DNA from: Sabellastarte sp. h YS-2021
Lineage: Eukaryota; Annelida; Polychaeta; Sabellida; Sabellidae
Length of the DNA stretch: 64,000 nt
Assembly (NCBI GenBank): GCA_964017235.1
Contig: OZ024931.1
Coordinates: 139,688,033 to 139,752,032, forward strand
Direction of reading: 5' to 3'
Position 1 is the first letter of the stretch. Each line of letters starts with the position of its first letter. Both the position numbers and the translations under genes were made by a program. This document shows positions 34,890 to 47,164 of this stretch, one piece after another. The notes beneath the pieces are model-generated. The model saw only the letters and a program-made list of their open reading frames with translations. It did not search any database and was not told where the DNA came from.

Positions 34890-35159
34890 GATTTCCTTCA
34901 CAAAGCTGCTTTTTAGTGCTTGTCACATTAAGCATATTCAAACATATTTTTCCCTTAGATGTACAATAAAATGTGTAATTACAATATTGGTCAGAAAATA
35001 TGCCTCATCTAAACCTTGGAGTATTCATTGACAATTAATTTACCTTAAATCACACGTTTACTGTGATTTCTGGTAACTTGTGTGTAGCAAAACCAATTTT
35101 TTCCAATTTTAACAGAGGTTTATTAAGAACTTGCATTGTTAATCAACACAAAATGGTAT

Positions 35160-35275
35160 CTGGTGAGTTGGGGCTGTACCTGTACAGTCGGATTGGTTAA
35201 ATAGCGCTTTGAGTCCTGTAGTATATGGAGATATTGTGCTGAGTATAAATACACATTACATTACATCTGCAAATA
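35160..35275 (+). mobile_element. 3' fragment of the second SINE family
   Basis: The sequence from GTTGGGGCTGTACCTGTACA to the TAAATACACATTACATTAC end matches 35884-35985 almost base for base. Both contain GTCGGATTGGTTAAATAGC, an AG(C)GCTTTGAGTCCTGTAGT-type word and TATGGAGATATTG. Ends of this kind resemble the 3' tails of L2-type LINEs and the SINEs that use them. Confidence 0.7.
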
Positions 35276-35654
35276 TTTTCCAACAATTCTCTAATGCAAG
35301 ATTTGCATATGAATAAACAAGCTTTTACAGTGGATTGTACACTCAAGAAAGATTATGCAAGGTCTGGAAAATCAAGATTACTCTGTGATCAGTCCACTTT
35401 GGGGTGAAATAGGAGTGGGATTATATAAATACACAGACACAATTTCATGAAATAGTCATAATACTTCATTAGTTCTCACGAAATTGATGAATAGCTTTGT
35501 ATTTAATAGTATATTCAGATCAGTTTCTATGTAAATGTTATAATACTATCTAATGTTTACAGTAGACTGGAAGCAAAAAGATTTATCCACTTGTGCTAAG
35601 AAATATGAAAACTCACTCAATTTACTCCCTTAATCAATATAACAAGTAAAATTA

Positions 35655-35985
35655 ATGATTGAATAGCATAGCCACTGTGGCTACACTTGTCTAGGAACTC
35701 AGAGGACGTGGGTTCAAACCCAGAGTACAGGCAGAAACATAGTGGCTCAGAAAACCACTTAAAATGGCGGTCCTCTGTCATTTGGTCCTATCCCTAGTGG
35801 CAGGTTAAAGAACCTCAAGGACGTTGATAAATGGTCATCCTTGAGAATCTGTCTTCCAGTTAAGGGAATGTCAGCTACTTGTGTGTTGGGGCTGTACATG
35901 TACAGTCGGATTGGTTAAATAGCATTTTGAGTCCTGTAGTATATGGAGATATTGCACTGAATATAAAAAATACACATTACATAGC
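35655..35985 (+). mobile_element. tRNA-like SINE of a second family
   Basis: A tRNA-like head has a box B match (GTGGGTTCAAACCC at 35708-35721). A central domain with CCTATCCCTAGTGGCAGG and AAAGAACCTCAAGGACGTT follows. The tail carries the GTCGGATTGGTTAAATAGC and TTTGAGTCCTGTAGTATATG words and ends in an A-rich stretch. Its tail is identical in type to the fragment 700 bases upstream. The box A region is weak. Confidence 0.6.
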
Positions 35986-37234
35986 CTTAAAATGTGTGCG
36001 AAAATAAAAATACTTCATCTATGCCTTGTTGTCTAAGTATTAGCTGAAATAAGGGTTTTTACTTTTTTGTCATTTTACGAAAGCTTCTTATTTATTCAGC
36101 CATAGTCTTTTGTGTATAAGAAAATGTGTCATAATTCAGTCAACATTGATTGTGTGACAAGTGTCTTTGCATGGAACACCTGTTCCACTACTCCATTCAG
36201 ACACACTGAGGACACGCCATTAGAAAATGGAGCATTTGCTTCCTTGTCTTAACATTATCCTAATTGTATGAATTAAATTATTTTGATGTAGAGGTCAATA
36301 TTAAATTGAGCAAACAACAAAAGGGTGCCAAATTCACATAGACAGTCCTTGGTTCAATAAGAATAATTGATACATTTTTTCAGAATTATTTCAGCTAATT
36401 TTCAATATCTCAATACCTTAGTGGTTCTTCAACAAAAGGAAACATGTACTAAATGATTGTTGTTATAAGAACAAGCTCAGTTTAAGTCCAAAAGTTTTCA
36501 CTTTCAATGTATTTACTATATTTTTAATTTTCTTAAGGCGATCCTTAGGTGTAGTGACTCATGGTTTTTCTTATGTGAAAATGCAAGAGATAGAACAATA
36601 TTCGCTTATTTTCAAATCAACATAGAATTTAACTCTCTTGAGAACTATAATACAAAAAAATGGGCAGATTTCTTTTAAACGACAATAGTTTTTGAAAAAT
36701 TGCAGATGTATCCAAACTATATCTTAATCATTTCATACAGATTTTGGTCTGTACTAAACAGAACTGGAACGTTATGGAAAATCTAGGTAATATGTAACAT
36801 CCCAGAAAATTTAAGACTTAGAGTGATTTCAAGTGCATTATTGACACTTGAGAGCATTGAAGTTCTTTGGTAATAATTTGGCCCAAAATTTTTTTTAAGA
36901 TTTCTATGATTTTACCGTTCTTACAAATCATTTTTGTGAATTTTATTGGCAATTTTGCCACTTCATATTCTCAAAACTTTACTATCTCAAATTACAATTA
37001 AATCCCGCCTTGCAAAAATATGACTATTCAGATGGTTTGTTGCTGAGTTATCTGCACCAACAGACACACTATGAGAATGAGGGCTATAAAGATTTTGTGA
37101 CTAAGTAGCATATATACATCTTTGAAACAAAGGTAACAAAGATAGATCATTTATTGTGACAATGACACTCATAATCTTATCAAGGGAGTGTGTATCTCGC
37201 ACCATGTAAAAGTCAAAGTTAAAGTTTTTACATT

Positions 37235-38320
37235 TTGTCCCTACTTTTCTCATCCTTCTTGATTTGTCTGTGGTCTTTGGTACTTTAGATCATGGCACTG
37301 GCCAAGACTGCCTAACTTCATGGTTTCCTATTTGTGGAATAGCACGGCATCAGTTTATAACTTTACTGAGCAATTAGTATCAAAATTTCTCTACACTGAC
37401 AAAAGGGCATAAGTTCATTTATGGGGTTTCTCAAGGCTTAGTGCTAGGTTCACCACTGTTTTCTTTATATACCACCCTTCTGAGCCAGGTTTTTAAGGAC
37501 AATTTTGTAATAAATTGTATTTTATGCTCAAACATCTGGTTATTTGTCCAGCTGTCTCAAAAATGTAGCCTCAGGCTTTGAATAGTTGAATTCTTGCCTT
37601 GAAGTTGTCAAAAAATGGAATTTTTTTAGCAAATTACAATTAAATTCAGTTAATTATTTTGTGGTCTCCAGTGCAGTGGAAATGGTTGGAGTCTTTCCTT
37701 CCAGTAGGTATACTTGGAAACCCTTGATATCCAGGTGAAATAGTGAAACATTTGATTATCTTATTTGGTGTAGACTTTTTCAGATCGTATCTCCAACATT
37801 TGCAAGAAATTATTTGTTCAGTTGCATAATGTCATGCATATTAATTCAATATGCTTAATGGTTGATATTTAATGATTGATGGTGTTGTCCTTGCTCTGAA
37901 GGCTTTTATGTGCAGTTATTTAGACTACTGTAATTATTGTAGGTTTCTTAAAAGCAATCATATTTTCACTCCATTATAATTCTGAAGGTTCCGGGATGTT
38001 TCTCAGTTTAGCCCGTCCATGCACACATCTGAGAAGCAAATTATTCATAGTTTTGCCTTTGATACTCATAATATCTGGAATAAATTGGCTGATGATGTTC
38101 TTTCTGCTTCATCTATCACCTCCTTTGAGATGCAATTCTAATCATGCTGGTTTGCTAAGGCCTTTAGACCATAGGTGCTTACTTAAGTAGTGACTTTGCG
38201 ACATCAACCATTGATATGCCCATGGTCTTACAAATTTGGGTATCTGTGACTGCTACACTTTATAGTCTACCTGAATACAGAGATAAGGTGCTATAAACGT
38301 TCATAATAGAATAGAAGAGT
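37235..38320 (+). pseudogene. L2/CR1-group LINE reverse transcriptase, heavily decayed
   Basis: Frames read LLDLSVVFGTLDH near 37255-37295 (the first catalytic block, with its aspartate kept in LLDLS), then GVSQGLVLGSPLFSLYT near 37420-37470, the hallmark GVPQGSVLGPLLF block. The YADD region is lost. A C-terminal part at 37996-38190 retains a degraded APxLWN-LP and R-x-LK-type end. The 3' end (GGTGCTATAAACGTTC and an AATAGAATAG tail at 38287-38320) resembles the tail of the L2-like copy at 53090. Stops and frameshifts occur throughout. Confidence 0.65.
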
Positions 38321-39069
38321 TTCTAATGCTTGAATGTTTGCACACTTTTTTTTTCTTTCAATCAACCAGATACTATTGGTCTTAAAGAGAAATAGAGCAA
38401 AATCAAGAGAAATATCTACATGCAGTAGATACGGGTTGAGTGTATGCTTTCTCTAGTTATGACAGCTTTCCACTGAGTTTTACTTGAATTGAGACCATAC
38501 TTAACATTAAGATCACTACTTCGGGCCTATTGCCTGTGAGAGATTAGCAAAGTAAGAGGTGCAATGGTACAAAAAGAGTCATTAAAACATGAAGTAAGCA
38601 CACTGTCATGATAACAGTTTTAATGGGCTGTCACACTTCTTTGGATGAGTAGAGACCTCTGGGTAAGATCTCTAGTATCGAATACCTCTAATGATTGGTA
38701 CAACATGGTCAGGCCAGTTACTACTTTAATCAAAGGCCTTTTATTTCATGTAAACAACATTCCTAAAATTTAATTAGGGTGCATTGTGCAAATAAAGTTA
38801 TCAAAATTGTAAGTCAAACAGTAGGAGCTCAGTAGTAACTTCAGTAGAAACTGAGGATTTACAGAAGCCATATAGGAGAGTTGCTGAATTAAAACAAAAT
38901 TATGGGGAATAGAAATATGTCAATATGAATTGTGAAATATTTCCAATTGGTATCTTATGTAGAACATAGCACACGTGTAATAAGGAATCCTTAATGAATA
39001 ATAATTCATGAGACCATGTTTCTGTATTCTTCTAATATACTTTGCATCATTAGAATAAAAGAGCTGACA

Positions 39070-41100
39070 TAGTTAAAATGTGACAGAACGTACAGATACA
39101 GACCCAAAATTGGGATATATCTGGGAAGTGGTTCAATGTGACACTTACTCGACTAAAGAAAACTACATTTGGATTCGTTTGAATATGATTTTCTCTAATT
39201 TGAAGCCATTATATCAGTTCTGAAAATGGATCCAAATGTACATTAAAATATATATTCATCTGAATTGATGTTACATTTTGAAAACAGAACTGAGGTGTGA
39301 GACAGGGCTTTAAATATTTGTAAAATGAATCCAGTGTTTTACCAGGTTTCTTGTATGATTGTAACATCATCTATCATGAATGGTTGTTTATGATTTAATT
39401 GCTGCACATAAACATAAAATTTAAATTTTTAATACCCTTTTTGGTAATATAATCGGTTATTATATGATATACCTCTGTCTCCATTATATTGCATACACAC
39501 TGCTTTTCTATAATGATATATAATAAATTTACTGACAGACATTTGCAGACCTGTCTTTGTATTTACTTTTAAACACACTACAGTGGATATCAAGTAATGG
39601 CCTGTGTTAGCTTAAAGCATTGCAAATAAAATGTCTGCAGAAGGAATCCATAATCAGGTGTTATTTACATGGGAATTAATTAGTAGAGTCAACTTAGATA
39701 TTTTTCTGCAGTTGATCCTACAATATTATCAAACAGTGCAAATGAGTGAGACATTTTTACACCTAATTCAATAGGATATTGATTGTCAGGATAATTGTCC
39801 CTCCTGAAGTTGAACAATTCTCATTCAAGGTACATATATGTGCATTATTGGTTATTTTAACACATGCAGATAATAAAACAATTAGAAGGGTGTTTGTGAA
39901 TGAATGTTTTACAGAACATTACAAGTAACGACATTAAAAATTGTGTTTGTTAGCTGTGTTATAATTATTTGTTGATTAAAGGAATGAAAAGGGAGGTAGC
40001 ACATTGTGGGTATGTTGAGTAATATATTGTGGCACGTGTCAGGTTTTACCATTTATATATGTTACAGAGAAATTTCAGGGAATATGTGTATTTACGTAAG
40101 TGGTTAGGGAATACATGTTTTCCCTAAATTTATCAGGGAGTACACATATTCCCTGGTTTTCGCAAGCAGCTGCTTCACATATTCACTCAAGTAAAATCAG
40201 TGATTATGTGTAAATTATTACCCTAGAAATAAGCAAGAAATGTCAAATATTAATCTCACAATTAAATGTCTCACTCCTCATCATATGTTACCTTTTGTAA
40301 GTTTACTACAAGACATACTTAAGGATACTTTAAAGTATACCAGAAGGATGAGTAACAGTTGTAAAGTATGAATAAGTTAAGGGGAGAAGGTGCGTTCCAT
40401 AGTAAAATATAGCAACCTAATAACTAATATTAAGTGATATATATTGTTTAATAAGAAACATGTGTAATATTGTGACAAGTCCGTTTCTCATTTTGGGGGG
40501 ATAAAATAATCTTTTAAGTTAGTCTAGTTGTTTACTTTAGCTGTGTAACTGACCATTTAAAATTGATGTTTTTTTTAACAAATTAAAAGACCAATATTTT
40601 GACAGATGAGAATATACTTGCAAACTGAATTACTTCCTGTTTTTAAATTAAATTTACAATAACTATGAAAATATTTCTTTGTTCTTAGTCACCTGTTTTG
40701 ATCACTGAAGCATTGGTGGCTTCTGTCTGATTGAAAGTATTAAAGATCAAAGACGCTTAGTAAAAACAAATCACAAGACTAGGACACCAAATTGATAAGC
40801 TGAGAATATACAATTAATTAATAAAGCCGAAATCTAATTAATTATATGCAGATTGTTTTATAAATAAAATATGTAATATTTGCAACTTCTTACTTTAAAC
40901 TTTACAAGAAATGTATTTGAAGTTGAAACTAAATTGCATTTAGTTGCTTACTGTAGCTGTATATTTAGTTGTTAGGTGCTTTTAAATTAAAAGAAAAATA
41001 AGTTTCAACTAAAAAAAAGTTTTAGTTATTAATCCTTTGACCAATATTTTCATTCTTGACACATTTTAGTTGCAAGTTGTATTGTTTCAATTAAAATGAA
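39070..41100. other. Non-coding DNA including the block matching 5085-5410
   Basis: No open frame of note. 39700-40020 matches 5085-5410 at low identity. A short inverted pair, AGGGAATATGTGTATTT / AGTACACATATTCCCT, lies at 40077-40155. Confidence 0.45.
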
Positions 41101-41104
41101 ATGC

Positions 41105-41210
41105 ATAATGGTACAATAATGTGATTTTGTAGGGCATTTTAGGTTTTTACAGGCACACCATAAATCTTTGCAGCTCAAGGGCCGTTATAAATCACATTAT
41201 TGTACCATTA
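41105..41210. repeat. Perfect 21-bp inverted repeat with a 64-base loop
   Basis: TAATGGTACAATAATGTGAT at 41105 onwards is repeated exactly as its reverse complement, ending ATTATTGTACCATTA at 41210. The loop holds CTCAAGGGCCGTTATAA, whose AAGGGCCGTTA word returns inverted at 41749-41757 (TAACGGCCCTT). This suggests element ends or a foldback structure. Confidence 0.8.
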
Positions 41211-41319
41211 TTATTAGATCTCAATTTTCCATTGTTTTTTCATCTAAAATCTCATAAATGATATTATTACTAACATTGCAATTACGATTACAAAGGGCGT
41301 ATGTGTATGCTCATTTTTC

Positions 41320-41710
41320 GTAAGTAATTTCCATTTTTAATGGTAAATATTTTCAAAACTGTTTAACCGACTAATACATTGCATATACAATTAGAAAGAT
41401 ATTAAAGCACTGCTTCTTTTTATCTTTGATCAAAATCTATATAAAAATAAGGGGAATATCATAGGTTGTAAATATGAAGTGAGAGTATTTGTAAACAAAT
41501 GATCAATTTTCATTTTCTGCAAATAATTTCTGTTTTTTTTTTTTTTTTGGTTAATATTTTCAAAACTGTTTAACCTACTAATACATTGGACATATCAATA
41601 ACATACTGCTTCTTTTTGTCTTTGATCAAAATCCATGCAGAAATAAGCGAGATATCGTAAGTTGAAAATTTCAAGTGAGAGTAAAATATTTGTAAACAAA
41701 CACTTGATGA
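41320..41710. repeat. Two-copy tandem repeat, about 195-bp unit
   Basis: The two units share ATTTTCAAAACTGTTTAACC, CTAATACATTG, ACTGCTTCTTTTT, CTTTGATCAAAATC, AAATAAG-G-ATATC and AAGTGAGAGTA-TATTTGTAA in order. A 16-base T run (41533-41548) marks the start of the second unit. The pair is enclosed by the inverted AAGGGCCGTTA words, so 41105-41760 may be one element. Confidence 0.75.
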
Positions 41711-42121
41711 AGTCAGAGGCGAGCTGTTAATAGTTCAGCACTCTCATTAACGGCCCTTCACTCAGTGAAGGCATAAATTATATTGTTTTAGCATGCATAG
41801 GAATTATTGTTAATGTACTAGTATTGCACTCCTATCTAATTATAATTATGATTGATATATTTCTTCAGAGAGATAATAATAAATAAATACAGTTAATTCA
41901 CAGGACTTAGGGTTTTCGGTATGACAATGTAAACGGAGAATGATGAGTATGCAAACCTATTCAACCAAAGTTATCAGAAATATAGCAAGAAAAGTGAATC
42001 CATGAATTCTTTGATTCAATTTGATTGCATGTTCATTGCTAAATATTATCAAAACGTCATCCAAAAACGAGACTGTTGGATTATAGTTTAAATTATCGAA
42101 AATGTGAATATATTCAAACTC

Positions 42122-42705
42122 AGTACATCAGGGCCGGTATTCACGAAGGGTCTTGGACTTAGCCAGGTCTTAGGCTTAAATATGGTCTTAAAGTTGAGAC
42201 TTTTGTCTCAGCTAAGTTTTGTCTTAAATCCATATTCACAAAAAGGGACTTAGCTAAGTCCATGATTATCATATAACCACAGTGGTTTTATGTGTCATGT
42301 GACCTTTCTTTTCTATTTTAAACTATACTATTGGTGGTATATATCATTCATTTAATGCATTTTATCAAAGGAAAAGTGCTGTTTTGAAATGGAAAACCTT
42401 GTTACCACACATAAACTCCCAAAGACTTCTTTAGTGAGGCGTTTTGTATAATTATATTTTATTTACAGCCATTTCAAATTTTGATGTGGAGAAAAGTTTA
42501 TGGCGGCCATATTTAAGTCCTCTTTGCAAAACTTAAGCCCACTACCAACCAGTCTTAGAGTTGAGCCCTTGGCTAAGCTTAAGACTGGTCTTAGATTCTT
42601 TGTGAATACCACTAAGCCTAAGACAAAAGTTTTAGCAGTTTTTGGACAGAAACTTGAGACAAAACTTTAAGCCTAAGACCTTTCATGAATACGGGCCCTG
42701 CTGTA
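42122..42705. mobile_element. MITE with CAGGGCC-GTATTCA inverted ends
   Basis: The left end CAGGGCCGGTATTCACGAAG and the reverse complement of the right end CAGGGCCCGTATTCATGAAA match closely. Longer subterminal parts full of AAGTCTTAG, CTTAAG and TTAGCTAAG words are also inverted (42140-42262 against 42545-42690). The 330-base interior is non-coding. GGGCC-GTATTCA ends are common among PIF/Harbinger-like MITEs, but no clean 3-base target duplication is visible, so the superfamily is inferred. Confidence 0.7.
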
Positions 42706-42709
42706 CTAC

Positions 42710-43750
42710 ACTGTTTCAGAGGATTGTAGTAAAATGGATACTGAAGCTTAAAGCAGTTTTAAATGAGAACTAGTCGATAAATACCAAAAAGCCAACAAGA
42801 ATTTTATTCTAAAGGGTAAGTATATATTAAATTAGTTCAAAAAGCTAATAGTCAACATTTTAAAACAAGGCATGAACCTCTTAAGCATAAAGTATATGCA
42901 TATACATAAGTTATATGGAACAATATCCATACATATGTTGTATAACACCTGTGACATTATTTTGTGTTGGCATATTTAAGAATTTCCTCCAGTTATACAC
43001 ATGGTAACTAGCAATGATTGCTGGCGATTATATCAGCATAAATAATAATCACTAACACATTGCAAGGATGTCCTATAGAATAAGCAAAGAATATGGCTTT
43101 TTAAGAACCAATTCGCACAAAAAAAGTGGATATATTTGTAATGTAAATGGCAAAATCCAGTCATGGTCTGGCATGTTGATATTTATGTAGTTATGTTAAC
43201 AAGAAATATCAATTAAAATTGTGCATAAGAATCGACTGTGTGAAGGACAACTGAAAATTGTAAGTATTTGGAGCATTTACTGAATTGATGGAAAGGTATT
43301 CATGTGGTTTATGGATAACCCTAGGTACATCATTTTGTGTTGGAACATTTAAGTAATTAAGTGCTCGAAGGGTACTTATTTCTTTTATGTGGTTTCTAAC
43401 TATATGTGGTACTTGTATACCTTAAGCGTGCAAAATTCTCCACACGATTATATTTGACCTTTCACTTTTATCAAGGTCACATGATTAAAAGCAAGTTTTT
43501 CTTGAAGTAACCTGTTGGTCACTGCAACTCACTGCATTGATAGGTAATAGGAAGCTATATACAGGGAATCCACAGAGCCAGTCAATTTTCTGTTTATTGT
43601 TTGTTCTTTTTTTATCATTTGCATGATATAAACTGTCGCTCCCTGACATACTCTGGTAAGTTATTCAAGTTTTAAGGTTCACTATCACTATGAGGAAATA
43701 TTGATATTTATGCTTAACAGACAAAGTCAAAGCTAGGGTTTTACATCCTG
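42710..43750. other. AT-rich non-coding DNA
   Basis: Nothing is recognised in this stretch apart from ordinary AT-rich composition. Confidence 0.5.
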
Positions 43751-43766
43751 TTCAACAGCCAGGGTA

Positions 43767-43998
43767 GGGGCCACGGTGGAAGAGTGGTAACACTCTCGCC
43801 TCCCACCTCTGACGCCGGAGATCGATTCCCGGCATGGCCTCAAGTGGGAAAGCTGGTAGCTGCTTGCCATTGGTCAGCAGTTTACAGTACACAACCCTAG
43901 TGAACTCTATGTACTGGTTTTCTCTGCCCTTCCAACTACCTGTCATGATATGACCTGTACAGTGTTGAAAGCGACCTAAAACCCCAAATAAACAAACA
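43767..43998 (+). mobile_element. Complete tRNA-derived SINE with target-site duplication
   Basis: The head GGGGCCACGGTGGAAGAGTG (box A) and the box B GATCGATTCCC have tRNA promoter spacing. A body follows with CCTCAAGTGGGAAAGCTGGT, TTGCCATTGGTCAGCAGTTT and CCTTCCAACTACCTGTCATG, then a tail with TGTACAGTGTTGAAAGCGAC and CCCCAAATAAACAAACAAA. It is flanked by a 13-14-base direct duplication, AACAGCCAGGGTA(G), at 43754-43767 and 43999-44012. The family is also present at 47711, 63178 and, degraded or partial, at 24138, 49925, 58578 and 58891. Confidence 0.9.
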
Positions 43999-44014
43999 AA
44001 CAGCCAGGGTAGTC

Positions 44015-45370
44015 AGCATTGTCACTTGTGGCATTCAAAGCCACACAGGTTAACTGCCTGTGATTAGATGCAAAATTTGGTAGCCACTAGACCACTAGGT
44101 CACCGTGGACCTCTTATGCTTAACAGAGAGCCTAAGCATTAGTATTAATTTATGTTTGTGAGTTTAGAGCAACTTAACGAATGATGGGAAGTAATTTTGA
44201 TATATCAGGAGTTGTTAGCACAATCGTAGTATTCACTCTCTTATAGGTATGAAAGACTAGTGTTTGTAACTCATTAAATGAAGACAAAAGTTGTCAGAAA
44301 ATGCATTTGTTAAATGTACTTAAGTGTTTGACACGATTCTATCCATACATACGGTTACTCTGATCTCTAACGTGTTTTAGGGTTGGTAAATTGGTTTTGT
44401 CATCCTCAGGATAATGTTAGAATTAAATACGATCCATGTAACTATCCATGTAACTGTTTTTAGGCATTTATAATCAATACTGAAACATTAGCTGTGTTTT
44501 TTAAAAGTTTTTTAAATGTTTGATGATAAGTTATTCCTGATATATCAACATTAATTAGCACAATCGAAGGATGCACTGACTTGTTCTTCAATAATACCCA
44601 TTTTTGTAACGGGGGAACAAAATTGATTATTTATTAAATGTATTAATTTTTGTAAGCAAATACCTTACCTAGTTGACAATTGCTAAACAGCTGGGTGCTA
44701 CCAGCCCAGCCAAACATCAGAAAAATACATCCTGCGTTATCCATCTGCAGGACTGGTGTAGTCTGTGCATTTTCCTGGAAATGCACTTCCTTCCTGTCTA
44801 GACAGCATGAAGTCATAGCATATTTTTCAATGTCAGAACTGATATAACCCTAGTAAGCCGATGGCGGGGTTGTTTTGCAGGGCCTTACCTGTCCATTAGT
44901 TAAGGTATTAACCAATAAAACTTTACTTTACTTGTTAAAATTGCAATTTTATTGGGTTGGTACATCTTACCCAATGGACAATTGCTAGAATAACTACCGC
45001 TTGGAAGGTGAGTGAAAAATTAAGGCTATAACAGTCTTACACATGGACTCCAGTCAGTTGCTGGTGTCCAGGTTGTTGACAAAATACCAACCCCCCCCCC
45101 CCCCCCCGCACCTTTACAGATCTGCTCTGAGGTATGGAAGAGAGGTATGAGTTCAGTCCTTGAAAAGGTTCCTCATAGGAAGAAAGAACTGATTTAATAA
45201 CAAATTTTTTTATACATATACATATCTCGGGATAAAATTCTAAATGTGTGAGTGACTTGACTCCTGCATTATACTCTTTCTCTTGAATTGATTATTTCGA
45301 ATAAAGATGTTACATATTCTCATCAGAGGCAATAATTAAAAAAATTCAAAATTTCAACCTTTAGGTGTAA
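44015..45370. other. Non-coding DNA with a 17-base C run
   Basis: No gene is recognised. A mononucleotide C run lies at 45091-45107. The rest is AT-rich. Confidence 0.5.
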
Positions 45371-45384
45371 AATTGACTACGCTC

Positions 45385-47163
45385 AGCTCCACCGGAGCTC
45401 TTCAGGAACTGTCAAAAACCCTGACATAGTATTTAAAACAGCTGACAACGGTTCAGCAAATGTGGTTATGAATTCTAGTGACTATCTGAGTGAAGGCTAT
45501 CGCCAACTCAGTGACAGTGATTTCTATCCCAAACCTCAGAATGACCCAACTCCTGAAATCAAAAGAAGGATAGATGATACCTTAAGTCAAATGAGATCTA
45601 AAGGACTGAATACTGAGGAAAATGTTGACCAATTATCTCAATATTGACCAATTCAGGGATGGAAGGTTCTATCTATTTCCCAAAATTCACGAAAAGGGCG
45701 TCCCAGGGAGACCCATTTGCAGTTCTGTGAATCGTCCCGTAAGTACCAAATCTAAATCTTACCTCGGAGATACTCAACACATCAACAAACACTTCAACAA
45801 ACTCTCAAAGCTGAAATCACTACTCCAAATCCCTGAAGGTGCAATATTATGCACCTTGGATGTGTCATCCCTGTGCACCAACATCCCAAACCAAGAAGGG
45901 ATATTGGCTGTAGCAGAGAAACTACGAGGCGACCCAAGCAAAACACCAATTGCTAAATTCACTATAGACTTACTAAAATTAGTCCTACACAACATGAATT
46001 TTGAGTATAATGGAGAACAATTTCTTCAGACTTGAGGTACAGCCATGGACACATCACTGGCACCTAACTATGCCAATTTGTTCAGGGACAGATTTGAATC
46101 CAAAGCACTAGCTGGATACCATCTTAAACCTCTGACATGGTTAAGGTTTACAGATGACATCTTCGTGATATGATCACATGGAGAAGAGGCTGCAGTGGAA
46201 TTCATTAATGACCTGAATTCCCTTCACCCTTCTATCAAATTTACTTATGAATACAGTCACTCCACAATCAACTTTTTGGGCACCACAAATAAGTTTAATA
46301 CTGACAGGGAACTTTTTACCACTCTCTACAATAAACCCTCTGACACTCATCTCTACTTGCATTACACAAGTGCACATCAGGAAAGCATCCTTACCAAGGG
46401 ACCCTACAGCCAATATCTCAGATTAAGGCACATCTGCTGCTTAGGTGAAGATTTTAAGGTAATACCTTCAACCTTACTGGATAGTACCTCAAAAGACGGT
46501 ATCCAATTAAGTCCCTGAAAAAGCACTTTCAGAGAGCTAATCAATTCACTTAAGACCAATTATTGAAGGTCAAGTCTAAACCAGATTCCTCAAGGCCAGT
46601 TATGGTTACCAATTTCAGTCCAAAAAAATCCTAATCTGTCAAAACTCATTAGGGATAATTGGAACATTATTCAAAACACGGAAGAGCTGAGCCAAATCTT
46701 CCCAGAGAAAAACAATCTGCCAAAATGAGATATCCTCCCATAGACAAACCAGTGGCTGTCAGAAGCCATACACTAGTCTGCATAAGACTAGGTAAATGCA
46801 CCTACTGCCCTAAAATAAAGAAATTGGACAGTATCACTAGCTTCCACACTAAGAAGAAATTTAGTTGCAAGAATCTCCCACCAAGATGTAAAATTACCTG
46901 TGAACTCTGTAATTTAATTCATTAACTGTTCAGAATGTGGTCTGCAGTATATAGGAGAGACCAAAAGACCTCGCAGACAGAGAATGTATAAACACTTAAG
47001 AAGTGTTCAAAATAAAAAAATTAACAACTCCACTCCAGTGTCTAGACACTTCTTTAGTCCTAACCACTCAAGTAGAAACATGGAGTTCTCTGTGTTGCAC
47101 AGGATGAGGGAAACCAGCAACACAAATGACACCATTCCCCACCCTGTAACCTGCAGGAATTAA
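45385..47163 (+). pseudogene. Penelope-like element: RT plus GIY-YIG endonuclease, decayed
   Basis: Frames in sequence read FKTADNGSANVVMN (45432 on), then FYLFPKIHEKGVPGRPICSS (45670 on), a LDVSSLCTNIPNQEGI segment, a degraded G-AMDTSLAPNYANLF, RFTDDIFVI (the catalytic DD block near 46146) and INFLGT. These are the ordered hallmarks of Penelope-like RT. After a Cys-rich linker (CTYCPKIKKL and KITCELC) comes CSECGLQYIGETKRPRRQRM (46927 on), the GIY-YIG endonuclease core with its catalytic Arg and Glu region, ending near 47163. Stops at 45646, 46033, 46172 and 46516 and several frameshifts make it inactive. It covers the RT thumb-to-endonuclease order of Penelope/Neptune-type elements, plus strand. 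Terminal repeats were not found. Confidence 0.85.
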
Positions 47164-47164
47164 T

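Larger units (their letters stand above)
34940..39060. repeat. Old segmental duplication block, copy C
   Basis: This is the counterpart of 28300-31060 with the same order of matching parts, expanded by a SINE (35655-35985), a related 3' fragment (35160-35275) and an L2-like LINE (37235-38320). Those insertions explain most of the length difference. The stretch 35990-37230 otherwise has no recognisable gene. Confidence 0.5.

Noticed and set aside
41330..41705. CRISPR-like direct repeats
   Set aside because: There are only two long units with no spacer structure, and the sequence is plainly eukaryotic.
43752..43946. Minus frame of 64 codons, with similar frames at 47697 and 63163
   Set aside because: These are antisense readings of the tRNA-derived SINE, explained by the repeat.
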